From positions 1-48,211 of the forward strand of contig JALENW010000039.1 of NCBI GenBank assembly GCA_022766365.1: 48,211 nucleotides of DNA, read 5' to 3'. Shown here piece after piece: positions 16,811 through 25,265 of this stretch. The translations under genes were made by a program, and so were the position numbers. The number at the start of each line of letters is the position of its first letter. Position 1 is the stretch's first letter. Source of the stretch: Clostridiales bacterium (GTDB lineage: Bacteria; Bacillota; Clostridia; Peptostreptococcales; Anaerovoracaceae). The notes under the pieces were generated by a model. That model was not told the DNA's origin. It ran no database searches and saw only the letters and a program-made list of their open reading frames with translations.

Positions 16811-18457
16811 ATGGAAGTTAAGAAGCAATATATTGCCATAGATCTTAAGTCTTTCTATGCTTCTGTGGAATGTGTGGACAGGGGGCTTGATCCTTTGAAT
16901 GCATATCTTGTAGTAGCAGATGAGGCTCGAACAAGCAAGACAATCTGTCTTGCTGTATCTCCGGCCCTTAAAGCTCATGGAATACCGGGAAGACCACGCT
17001 TATTTGAAGTTGAGCAGAGAGTAAGGGAAATTAATGCGGAGCGGGCAATGGAAGCTCCCGGTGGTGCTCTGCGAGGTGAAACCGCAGCTATGAGACTGTT
17101 GAAACAGCGGAAAGATCTTGGACTGCACTATTTTGTTGCCAAACCCAGAATGGCCAGATACATAGAGATAAGTAAGCAGATATATGGAATATATATCAAG
17201 TACATTTCTCCTGAGGACATTCATGTTTATTCTATCGATGAAGTTTTTATAGATGCTACACCATATTTAAAGACATATTCAATGACAGCTAGGGAATTGG
17301 CTATGCAATTGGTTGGAGATGTTCTTGCTGCAACGGGAATCACAGCAACGGTAGGAATCGGTACAAATATGTATCTGGCAAAGGTGGCTATGGATATAGT
17401 TGCCAAGCATATAGAGGCTGATTCAGACGGTGTACGACTTGCACAGCTTGATGAGATGTCTTATAGGAAACTTTTGTGGGGACATACACCAATCACGGAT
17501 TTTTGGAGGGTAGGCAGAGGATATAAGAAGAAGCTGTCAGATGTAGGACTTCATACTATGGGAGATATAGCTCGCTGTTCAATAGGTCTGAAGAAGGATT
17601 TTCATAATGAAGATTTGCTCTACAAACTTTTTGGAGTTAATGCTGAGCTTCTCATCGATCATGCCTGGGGATGGGAGCCTTGTACAATCAAAGATATCAA
17701 GGATTATACCCCAAGTTCTAACAGTGTATGTTCCGGGCAGGTTTTGCAAGAGGCATATGACTTTAATAGCGGAAGGATTGTGGTTTCTGAGATGGCTGAT
17801 GAATTGTCATTGGACCTGCTCTCTAAGGGGCTGAGTACAGATCAGATTGTTCTTACTGTCGGATACGATATTGAAAATTTGTCAGACCCGATCAGGAGAA
17901 GAAACTATACGGGGGAGGTAGTCAGAGACGCATATGGCAGACTTATACCCAAGCATGCTCACGGCACTGCAAATCTGGGAGTTTATACAAGTTCAAACAA
18001 TCGGATTGTTAAGAATACTCTCAAACTGTATGACAAGATCGTAGGAAGAGATATGTTGATAAGGAGAATAAATATTTCTGCGAATCGAGTGGTGGAGGCG
18101 GAGACAGGGCAAAGCATCAATAAGGAGAAGAAGACATGTGGATATCAGTTGAGCCTTTTTGATAACTTTATTATGGATAAGGATAGGGTGGGAAATGATG
18201 ATTTTAGATATGGTAATAGAGAGACACATTCAAAAAATGATAATCAAAAAGCTGCCGAAGAGCCTAAGGGGGCAGATAAAGACAGTTCGGATTCGGAAGT
18301 ATACAGCGAAGTCGAAGCTTCCGAGAGAAGAATTCAAGAAACCCTGCTGAATATCAAGGGAAAGTTTGGAAAGAATGCTATATTAAAGGGGACAAGCTAT
18401 AGGGAGGGAGCTACTGCCAGAGATAGAAACAAGCAAATCGGAGGTCACAAGGCTTAG
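16811..18457 (+). CDS. Y-family (UmuC/ImpB-like) translesion DNA polymerase
   Basis: This 548-residue polymerase copies past DNA lesions, with low fidelity. The N-terminal catalytic region has AIDLKSFYASVECVDRGLDP (about 9-28), with the first metal-binding Asp and the steric-gate aromatic, and HVYSIDEVFIDATPY (about 138-152), with the second acidic site. A helix-hairpin-helix and little-finger region follow (GHTPITDFWRVGRGY, then about 320-430). The tail after about 450 is charged and variable. GGGAGGAGG precedes ATG 16811. LexA control and the YolD-like gene downstream match the UvrX/YqjW type rather than a constitutive DinB. Confidence 0.9.
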   Translation: MEVKKQYIAIDLKSFYASVECVDRGLDPLNAYLVVADEARTSKTICLAVSPALKAHGIPGRPRLFEVEQRVREINAERAMEAPGGALRGETAAMRLLKQRKDLGLHYFVAKPRMARYIEISKQIYGIYIKYISPEDIHVYSIDEVFIDATPYLKTYSMTARELAMQLVGDVLAATGITATVGIGTNMYLAKVAMDIVAKHIEADSDGVRLAQLDEMSYRKLLWGHTPITDFWRVGRGYKKKLSDVGLHTMGDIARCSIGLKKDFHNEDLLYKLFGVNAELLIDHAWGWEPCTIKDIKDYTPSSNSVCSGQVLQEAYDFNSGRIVVSEMADELSLDLLSKGLSTDQIVLTVGYDIENLSDPIRRRNYTGEVVRDAYGRLIPKHAHGTANLGVYTSSNNRIVKNTLKLYDKIVGRDMLIRRINISANRVVEAETGQSINKEKKTCGYQLSLFDNFIMDKDRVGNDDFRYGNRETHSKNDNQKAAEEPKGADKDSSDSEVYSEVEASERRIQETLLNIKGKFGKNAILKGTSYREGATARDRNKQIGGHKA

Positions 18458-18505
18458 ACGGCAAGTTTGCTGAGTTTAGTGAAAGATCAGGGGAGCAGAG
18501 TATAT

Positions 18506-19009
18506 ATGAAGAAAGATATATATAGAAATATAGAAGAGCTTTTGGACGAGGAATCAGGGGACACTTATGATGACATCATTGGACTGCCACGTCATAAGTC
18601 AGCCACACGAAAGCAGATGAGCATGCATGACAGAGCAGCTCAGTTTGCTCCTTTTGCAGCCCTTACCGGATATGAAGATGCTATACGCGAGGAAGGGCGT
18701 ATTACCTTTGAAAAGAGAGAAGTAACAGCGGAGCAACAGATGAATATGGAAAAAGCCTTATATGAACTTATGGAACTTACCGAGAACTATAATGTTGAAA
18801 AACGCAGAATGAAGGGACAGTGCAACGGATGTCGCAGACCGGTTGCCGAGGTGGAGTACTTTGTCGATGATCGTAGGAAGGCAGGGGGCAGTTATGTTAA
18901 GACGTCGGTAGAGGTTAAGAGAGTGGATTCTGTAAATCGGGTGTTAATAACCGCAGGTGATTCCGAGTTAAGTTTTGATAATCTGGTAAATGTTAAAATC
19001 ATCGTTTGA
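18506..19009 (+). CDS. YolD-like protein, partner of the SOS polymerase
   Basis: This 167-residue protein has the YolD-like signature DRAAQFAPFAALTGYEDAI (about 48-66). Such proteins are usually encoded next to Y-family polymerases and are thought to be polymerase V accessory or regulatory factors. A CNGCRRP pair (about 109) could bind metal. ATG 18506 with AGGGGAG is chosen over an in-frame TTG at 18467. The gene lies 48 bases behind the polymerase and very probably shares its LexA-controlled promoter. Confidence 0.85.
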   Translation: MKKDIYRNIEELLDEESGDTYDDIIGLPRHKSATRKQMSMHDRAAQFAPFAALTGYEDAIREEGRITFEKREVTAEQQMNMEKALYELMELTENYNVEKRRMKGQCNGCRRPVAEVEYFVDDRRKAGGSYVKTSVEVKRVDSVNRVLITAGDSELSFDNLVNVKIIV

Positions 19010-19352
19010 ATGTGGAGAAAAAGTTGCATCTCAGACGGATTTGATCAGAACAGAACAACACAAGTTCAAGAATCTATATCGGGGATCAAGACAGATTTAG
19101 ACAGACCGGCGGTTGTAGCTATTGCCACAGTAAATCGATACCTTCGATGAATTATCAAGGCTTTTGTAATGACATTTTTAGATAAAAGTCTCCGGGAGGA
19201 TGTGGAATTAATTCTCACCGAAAGTGTATAGCTGTAGAAATACCATATGGAACAGGATATGCTCTGCCAAGGTATGCTTTGCGGAGGTTCCAGTTCAGTC
19301 GGTTTCAATACGAGTAAGCATGGGTAAACTATAGAAAAAGGAGGCGATTGAA
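19010..19352. other. Gap with no recognisable content
   Basis: Scattered short frames on both strands lack ribosome sites or recognisable motifs. One plus-strand stretch (about 19200-19320) reads like broken protein sequence, but I can name no family. An AGGAGG for the next gene closes the gap. Confidence 0.4.
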
Positions 19353-19727
19353 ATGAATATTACAATTCTTTGTTATTCAAGATGCTCCACTTGTAAAAAG
19401 GCATTGAAGTGGATGAATGAAAATGGATATGAATATGAGGACAGAGCAATAGACTCAGAGAAACCAAGTGCAAGCGAATTGAAGAAATGGCACGAAGCCA
19501 GTGGATTACCTCTTAAGAGATTTTTCAATACAAGTGGCATGATATATAGAGAAAAGGGACTCAAGGATAAACTTCCGGATATGAGTGAGAATGAACAGTA
19601 TGATCTTTTGGCTACAGACGGACTTTTGGTGAAGAGACCTCTGCTGGTTGTTGAGGATAAGGGAAAATTCAGAGCTTTTCCGGGATTCAGAGAGAATGAG
19701 TGGACGGAGATTTTAAGGGGAAAATAA
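19353..19727 (+). CDS. ArsC/Spx-family thioredoxin-fold protein
   Basis: This 124-residue protein has a CSTC pair at residues 11-14, followed by a fold typical of arsenate reductase (ArsC) and Spx/MgsR regulators. Features include FFNTSGMIYREKGLKDKLP (about 57-75) and KRPLLVVEDKGKF (about 93-105). The two subgroups are hard to separate by eye. CxxC supports a redox-active member. No ars or arsenite efflux genes are nearby, so an Spx-like regulator or a general disulfide reductase is as likely as arsenate reduction. AGGAGG precedes ATG 19353. Confidence 0.85.
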   Translation: MNITILCYSRCSTCKKALKWMNENGYEYEDRAIDSEKPSASELKKWHEASGLPLKRFFNTSGMIYREKGLKDKLPDMSENEQYDLLATDGLLVKRPLLVVEDKGKFRAFPGFRENEWTEILRGK

Positions 19728-19837
19728 TCCTCAAGGGTACGGAGCATCCGGATGCAATGTCTTATGGTAATGAGTCTTTGGTATCAGCATTTCTATCAGT
19801 TCCGATTCTAGGTGTTCTTAAGGCTTTAATGGAATCA

Positions 19838-19880
19838 TATATAAAAACGGCTCTCTATTACGGAGAGCCGTTTTTATATA
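19838..19880. terminator. Bidirectional terminator
   Basis: Two perfect 18-base arms, left TATATAAAAACGGCTCTC and right GAGAGCCGTTTTTATATA, surround a 7-base loop, with A- and T-tracts on both sides. It serves the two convergent genes. Confidence 0.9.
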
Positions 19881-19904
19881 TAAAGGTAAGTTAATACCGC
19901 ACAA

Positions 19905-22181
19905 TTATTGCTCGTCGACTTTTAGTGAACGCATTGCGTTGAGAATTGCCAATACTGTGACACCTACGTCAGCAAATACAGCCATCCAGAGATTTGCCAT
20001 ACCCAAGGCACCGAGGGCCAAGAAAATAAGCTTAATACCTATTGCAAAAATAATGTTTTCTTTAGAAATTCGAACTGTTTTTTTGGCAATAGAAATTAAA
20101 AGAGGAAGTTTTGCTATACTGTCAGTCATCATGACTATATCGGCAGCTTCAACAGCGGCATCAGAACCAAAAGCACCCATAGCCACGCCGACATCACTTA
20201 TTGCAAGAACAGGGGCATCATTGATACCGTCACCTACAAATGCGATGGCTTCTCTCTGTTTTTTGGCGTTCCTTTCCTGTATGAATTCAGACATTGTTTT
20301 AACCTTATCTTGAGGGAGAAGCTGTGCACGATAATCTGTCAGTCCAATTTCTTTTGCAACGGAGGATGCAACGCTTTCTCTGTCTCCGGTGAGCATCATG
20401 ACCCTTCTGACACCTAAATTTCTCAACTTTGATATAGTTTCTGCGCTTTCAGATCTGATCTGATCACTGACTTCGATGGTACCTAAGAATTTAGGATTAG
20501 TTTCATTTTGTGAGGCTTCTGCAATATACACGAGGGAAGAACCAGTTTCAGTTTCATCGGCATTATTGCTTGTATTGAGGATGGAATCTTCCAAGCCAAT
20601 CTTTTTCATGAGTTTGATATTTCCCGCATAAAATATTTTTGTCGTGTTTATGGCTTTGGTACCATGACCCGGAATTTCTTCATATTTTGTTATATCGTGG
20701 AATAAGCTTTGCTGATCTGTGGCAGAGAGCACCTTTTTTGCATAATCAGATATTGCCGTGGCAATAGGATGCTTTGACAGATGTTCGCAAGAATATGCTG
20801 CTGCCACAAGATTGGCTTCTGTTACTCCCTTTGCAGGTCTTACTGAGTCAACAGCGAAAACGCCTCGAGTAAGTGTTCCTGTTTTGTCGAAGGCAATCGT
20901 GCCCAGTCGTGCAAAAGCTTCAAGATAGCTGCTTCCTTTAACGACCATACCCTTGGAGGAGGCGGCACCTATTCCGGCAAAGAGGGACATAGGAACAGAG
21001 ATTACGAGAGCACAAGGACAAGAGATTACAAGAAATGTCATGGCCCTATACAACCAGTCGTTGAAATTATTCCACCCGGTAAATGCAGGTGGTAGTATAG
21101 CCAGCAGAACAGCCAGTACAACAACAATAGGAGTATAGTATTTTGCGAATTTGGTTATGAATTTTTCCATGTGCGTTTTTCTTGCTGAAGAAGATTCAAC
21201 CATTTCCAAAATTTTGCCTACAGCGGAATCTCGGAATTCGGCTGTAATTTCAATTTCAAGAAGACCGTTTCCGTTTATAAAACCGCTTGTGATGTTGTCA
21301 CCGGGTTCTGCGTCTCTTGGAATGCTTTCTCCTGTGAGGGCTGCTGTGTCAAGAGTGGATATACCGGTAAGAATTTTTCCATCTACAGGAATTTTTTCGC
21401 CGGGTTTAACCAGTATGATGTCGCCAATTTTAAGATCTTCCGGTTTGACATCTATAAGCTCTTCACCGACTTTCTTGGTGGCAGAATCGGATTTGATGTC
21501 CATGGCCATAGCAATGGATCTTCTGCTTCGGTCAACGGCTATATCCTCAAAGAATTCTCCGATACTGTAAAATAGCATTACGCCGGTTGCCTCAGGGTGT
21601 TGTCCGACATACATAGCACCTATCGTGGATATGAACATGAGAAAATGTTCATCCAGAGCTTCACCTCTGAACAGGCTTTTCAAAGCTTCCCAGATAACCT
21701 CATAACCGACTATTATGTAACCTGCAAAAAAAAGTACATCCATATTGAAAACGTATCCGCACACAAGCAATATTGCCGCAGCGAAGATTCTGATAAGATC
21801 TACAATCCTTTCGGTATCAAGTAAGGAGGATTTTACAGGTGTAAGTGTAGTCTTGGCTCGGGCGGCACAAGCAGCACAGCAGTGGTCGTCTGAGCAATCA
21901 TCGCCTTCATGATGATGGTGTTCGTGATCGTGCTCATGGTTATGATGATGAAGATGATCCTCACAGGAGCAGCCATTTTCATGTCCATGGTGGCGACTGT
22001 GATCATGACTATGGTCGTGCTCATAATTATGCTCCTGATTGAGATTATGGACATGCTCATGAGCTTCCTCGTTTCTGTGGTCATGACTATGGTTCTCGAA
22101 ATCATGCTGCTTAGAATTAAGGTTTTCGTCAATGAGGTTATTGTAATCCTCACGGTTCTTATTATTTAGAGTATTGGGCAT
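19905..22181 (-). CDS. Zn/Cd/Pb-type P1B ATPase with His-rich N-terminus
   Basis: This 758-residue membrane pump probably exports zinc, cadmium or lead (ZntA/CadA group). Residues about 26-100 hold about 27 histidines mixed with Asp and Glu, ending in a Cys-rich DDHCCAACAARAK; this replaces the usual HMA CxxC domain as likely metal sensor or buffer. The membrane metal site is SCPCALVISVP (about 384-394), the phosphorylated Asp lies in DKTGTLTRG (about 429), and GDGINDAP is further on. The start MPNTLNNKN at 22181 follows AAAGAGAGG. No ArsR/CadC regulator gene is adjacent, but an 8-base direct repeat lies in the upstream gap. Confidence 0.92.
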   Translation of the reverse strand: MPNTLNNKNREDYNNLIDENLNSKQHDFENHSHDHRNEEAHEHVHNLNQEHNYEHDHSHDHSRHHGHENGCSCEDHLHHHNHEHDHEHHHHEGDDCSDDHCCAACAARAKTTLTPVKSSLLDTERIVDLIRIFAAAILLVCGYVFNMDVLFFAGYIIVGYEVIWEALKSLFRGEALDEHFLMFISTIGAMYVGQHPEATGVMLFYSIGEFFEDIAVDRSRRSIAMAMDIKSDSATKKVGEELIDVKPEDLKIGDIILVKPGEKIPVDGKILTGISTLDTAALTGESIPRDAEPGDNITSGFINGNGLLEIEITAEFRDSAVGKILEMVESSSARKTHMEKFITKFAKYYTPIVVVLAVLLAILPPAFTGWNNFNDWLYRAMTFLVISCPCALVISVPMSLFAGIGAASSKGMVVKGSSYLEAFARLGTIAFDKTGTLTRGVFAVDSVRPAKGVTEANLVAAAYSCEHLSKHPIATAISDYAKKVLSATDQQSLFHDITKYEEIPGHGTKAINTTKIFYAGNIKLMKKIGLEDSILNTSNNADETETGSSLVYIAEASQNETNPKFLGTIEVSDQIRSESAETISKLRNLGVRRVMMLTGDRESVASSVAKEIGLTDYRAQLLPQDKVKTMSEFIQERNAKKQREAIAFVGDGINDAPVLAISDVGVAMGAFGSDAAVEAADIVMMTDSIAKLPLLISIAKKTVRISKENIIFAIGIKLIFLALGALGMANLWMAVFADVGVTVLAILNAMRSLKVDEQ

Positions 22182-22523
22182 TTTTTACCTCTCTTTTAAA
22201 GATGTTCATTTGATGTCATCAATCCTGAAATGGCGATACTGTTGAGGATATGAAATTATTGGAATAACCTTTTAGATTGCCACTCAGTATAAGCTGACAA
22301 CAATTAAACGATTAAACAATCACTTATATGTTAGCTACATTTTACTATTACATTAAACAAAATGCAATAGCTTTTTGAAAATTTTTATAATAATTTTCAA
22401 AAATATTCTTTTGTGGAAAATACATAACAAAAATGCTATTTTGTGATAGAATTAAACTATGAATTTGATTACAAAATATACCTAAAAAGTGTATCATAAT
22501 TTGAGAAACAGAAGGAGGAGGGC
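22182..22523. other. AT-rich gap between divergent genes
   Basis: No gene is seen. ATTAAACG and ATTAAACA (22303-22318) form a tandem 8-base repeat upstream of the metal ATPase, a possible operator site for a metal sensor. AAGGAGGAGG for the macrodomain gene is at the right end. Confidence 0.45.
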
Positions 22524-23045
22524 ATGGGTCTGGAGATTTTGAAAAACGACATTACGAAAATGAAGGTAGACGCCATTGTAAATGCGGCAAATGAAAGTCT
22601 CCTGGGTGGCGGTGGCGTTGACGGTGCAATTCACCGTGCGGCAGGACCGAAACTTCTCGAGGAGTGTAGGCTTTTGGGAGGTTGTAAAACCGGAGATGCA
22701 AAGATTACCGGGGGATACAACTTGCCGGCAAAGTTTGTAATCCACACAGTGGGGCCTGTCTACAAGGATGGCAATCATGGAGAGGAAGAATTGCTTTACT
22801 CATGTTATCGTAAGTCTTTGATGCTTGCAGCTGAACATGGAATTAGGAGTATAGCTTTTCCGCTGATTTCTGCGGGGGTTTATGGATATCCCAGGGAGGA
22901 AGCGATAAGAATCGCTGCATCGTCTATCAACGATTTTATTGCAGAGATGGGTTTATCAGGGAACAGCTTACCTGAGGAGATATATCTTGTACTCTATAGT
23001 GATGAGCTTGAAAACCTTGCCAGAAGGATGGTATATCGGAAATAA
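22524..23045 (+). CDS. Macrodomain protein (O-acetyl-ADP-ribose deacetylase type)
   Basis: This 173-residue single-domain protein binds and hydrolyses ADP-ribose derivatives, such as O-acetyl-ADP-ribose or mono-ADP-ribose on proteins. The ligand loop [18 protein letters not shown] (about 20-37) and [12 protein letters not shown] (about 119-130) are YmdB/MacroD-type signatures. A GGAGGAGGG site precedes ATG 22524. No ADP-ribosyltransferase or sirtuin gene is nearby, so this may be a stand-alone metabolic repair enzyme. AsnRS follows on the same strand after 121 bases. Confidence 0.92.
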   Translation: MGLEILKNDITKMKVDAIVNAANESLLGGGGVDGAIHRAAGPKLLEECRLLGGCKTGDAKITGGYNLPAKFVIHTVGPVYKDGNHGEEELLYSCYRKSLMLAAEHGIRSIAFPLISAGVYGYPREEAIRIAASSINDFIAEMGLSGNSLPEEIYLVLYSDELENLARRMVYRK

Positions 23046-23166
23046 TCGCAATAATTAGATAGTTGCAACTAAAGACAAGAATCCTAAGATATGTTATACT
23101 GTAAAAAATTGATTTACGGACTTCGGAAATATCCTATGGTTCTTTAGATAAAGAGAGGTAAAGTAT

Positions 23167-24561
23167 ATGAAAGTTATTGATTTAAAGGAACTGTTTTCAA
23201 GGGCATCAGAGCTCGATGGCGAAAGTGTTAAGATCCAGGGGTGGATAAGAACGAACAGGAACTCCAATAAGTTTGGATTTATCGGGCTAAATGACGGCAC
23301 ATTTTTTAGGCCGGTTCAGGTTGTCTATGAGAAAGAAAACATTGATAACTTTGATGAAGTAACAAAATTGCACATAGCTACAGCCTTGACAGTTGAAGGC
23401 ACTTTGATACTTACACCTGATGCCAAGCAGCCATTTGAAATCAAGGCGAACAAGATAGTCGTAGAGGCGGAAAGCACGGGAGATTATCCACTTCAGAATA
23501 AACGGCACTCAATGGAATTTCTTCGGGAGATTGCACATCTTAGACCAAGAAGCAATACTTTTTCGGCAGTGTTCAGAGTAAGATCGCTGGTCGCATATGC
23601 TGTACATAAATTCTTTAATGAGAGAGGGTTTGTATATATGCATACACCGATTATCACGGGAAGTGATGCTGAAGGAGCCGGAGAAATGTTTCATGTTACT
23701 ACCCTCCCTCTCGAAAATGTCCCTAAGACCGCAGATGGGAAGGTGGATTTTTCCCGGGACTTCTTCGGTCGTGAGGCCAGCCTCACGGTTAGCGGACAAC
23801 TGGAGGCTGAAATATTTGCGATGGCATTTAAGAATGTTTATACATTCGGACCTACTTTCAGAGCGGAGAATTCAAATACAGCAAGACATGCTTCGGAGTT
23901 TTGGATGATAGAACCTGAAATCGCCTTTGCTGATCTTGAAGACAATATGAAATTGGCCGAAGATATGGTTAAATACATAATCAGATATGTTCTGGAGAAT
24001 GCACCTGAAGAGATGGATTTTTTCAACCGATTTATGGATAAGGGCCTGATTGAAAGACTTGAGACGTTGGTGGACTCTGAGTTTGGAAGGATTACATATA
24101 CTGAGGCAGTGGACGTTCTAAAGAAGAGCGGGCACAAATTCGAATATCCTGTGGAGTGGGGCATCGATCTTCAGACAGAGCATGAGAGATATTTGACGGA
24201 GCAAGTTTACAGGAAGCCGCTGTTTGTAACCGATTATCCCAAGGGTATAAAGGCTTTTTATATGAGGTTAAATGACGATGGTAAGACTGTTGCAGCATGC
24301 GACCTGTTGGTTCCGGGAGTAGGAGAAATTATCGGCGGTTCTCAGAGGGAGGAGCGTCTTGACATTCTTGAACAGAGGATGGATGAGCTTGGCCTGAATA
24401 AGGAAGATTATTGGTGGTATCTGGAACTTAGAAAGTATGGCGGGGTCAAGCATGCAGGCTATGGACTGGGGTTTGAGCGGATTATCATGTATTTGACCGG
24501 GGTTTCAAATATTCGTGACGTACTGCCGATCCCGAGGACGCCTAAAAGTGCAAATTTCTAA
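23167..24561 (+). CDS. asnS: Asparaginyl-tRNA synthetase
   Basis: This 464-residue class IIb enzyme charges tRNA-Asn. The N-terminal OB-fold anticodon-binding domain (about 15-105; [19 protein letters not shown]) is followed by the catalytic core. Class II motif 2 appears as [16 protein letters not shown] (about 236) and motif 3 as [15 protein letters not shown] near the end; the short ending RTPKSANF is typical of AsnRS. The length is normal. AAAGAGAGG precedes ATG 23167. No T-box leader is visible in the short upstream gap. A terminator follows at 24608-24648. Confidence 0.96.
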   Translation: MKVIDLKELFSRASELDGESVKIQGWIRTNRNSNKFGFIGLNDGTFFRPVQVVYEKENIDNFDEVTKLHIATALTVEGTLILTPDAKQPFEIKANKIVVEAESTGDYPLQNKRHSMEFLREIAHLRPRSNTFSAVFRVRSLVAYAVHKFFNERGFVYMHTPIITGSDAEGAGEMFHVTTLPLENVPKTADGKVDFSRDFFGREASLTVSGQLEAEIFAMAFKNVYTFGPTFRAENSNTARHASEFWMIEPEIAFADLEDNMKLAEDMVKYIIRYVLENAPEEMDFFNRFMDKGLIERLETLVDSEFGRITYTEAVDVLKKSGHKFEYPVEWGIDLQTEHERYLTEQVYRKPLFVTDYPKGIKAFYMRLNDDGKTVAACDLLVPGVGEIIGGSQREERLDILEQRMDELGLNKEDYWWYLELRKYGGVKHAGYGLGFERIIMYLTGVSNIRDVLPIPRTPKSANF

Positions 24562-24607
24562 GGGATCCTGATAGGTTCCGGACATGGATTTAGAAAGTGA
24601 TAAATGG

Positions 24608-24648
24608 GCACAGGTTTCGACATAAAATTCGATAACCTGTGCTTTTTT
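24608..24648 (+). terminator. Terminator after asnS
   Basis: GCACAGGTT (24608-24616) pairs with AACCTGTGC (24634-24642), followed by six T. Confidence 0.85.
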
Positions 24649-25265
24649 GTTACACTTATATATGTTGAGAATGAACATGGAAATGGATAAATTTAGACGT
24701 GTACTTTTCGGCTCTGCAACAGATGTTGGGGTGAACTCGTAAAATGTATAAGCTACAGTGCATATTTTTTAAAATAGCAAAAATATACCAAGGCATGTTA
24801 TGGTCAAGCTGCTATCCACCGACATTGAAGTCGGGTAGATGAGATTAACCTAGTTTTGATGAGGAAGTTTTGAGGTTGCTTGAGGTTGTTTATCACGATG
24901 TTTGACACATAAGCAGGTATTTCTGTTTTGCAAAAATAATGCAATTTATCACATGGCAAAGTGCAGAGTCTATTGAGCAAATGTCAATAATCATTATAAT
25001 CGAGGCAACATTGAAGCCATGAATAAAGTGAAAATCTCTCTTAAAAACAGCTGTTTAAGAGAGATGTGAGAAATTGGGATTATTTAAATACTTATTCATG
25101 GAAGCAATGATTCTTCAGGTTGAAGAATGAATACAAAATGCCAGTTAAATTAAGTTGTTAAGAATAAAAAATTTTGTTATAATAGTATCAATCGCAATTA
25201 TTTATTTTTTTGAATAATTAAAAGGCATTTAAATGCCACCAAAATCTAAAACAGGAGGTCTTTTT
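24649..25265. other. Long non-coding gap with palindromes
   Basis: No gene is seen. A 12-bp stem, ATCTCTCTTAAA with TTTAAGAGAGAT (25034-25065), has an 8-base loop. A second hairpin, ATTCTTC/GAAGAAT (25110-25128), is nested in TATTCAT/ATGAATA. A CGGCTCTGCAACAGATGTTG segment (24709-24728) resembles a transposon end. A TTGTTA/TATAAT pair at about 25158-25187 could be the promoter of the next gene. Confidence 0.45.

Noticed and set aside
19353-19727. Arsenic resistance operon
   Set aside because: The ArsC-like gene has no arsB, acr3 or arsR neighbour, so arsenate reduction is not supported by context.
21833-22169. Met/Ile/Val-rich frames on both strands
   Set aside because: They are shadows of the repeated His, Asp and Glu codons of the metal ATPase N-terminus.
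23046-23166. Possible T-box leader before asnS (also looked for before proS and cysS)
   Set aside because: The gaps are too short and I see no T-box sequence or specifier-loop structure.
24982-25004. Fur-like sequence AATAATCATTATAATC
   Set aside because: The two halves do not form the required inverted repeat and no iron gene follows closely.
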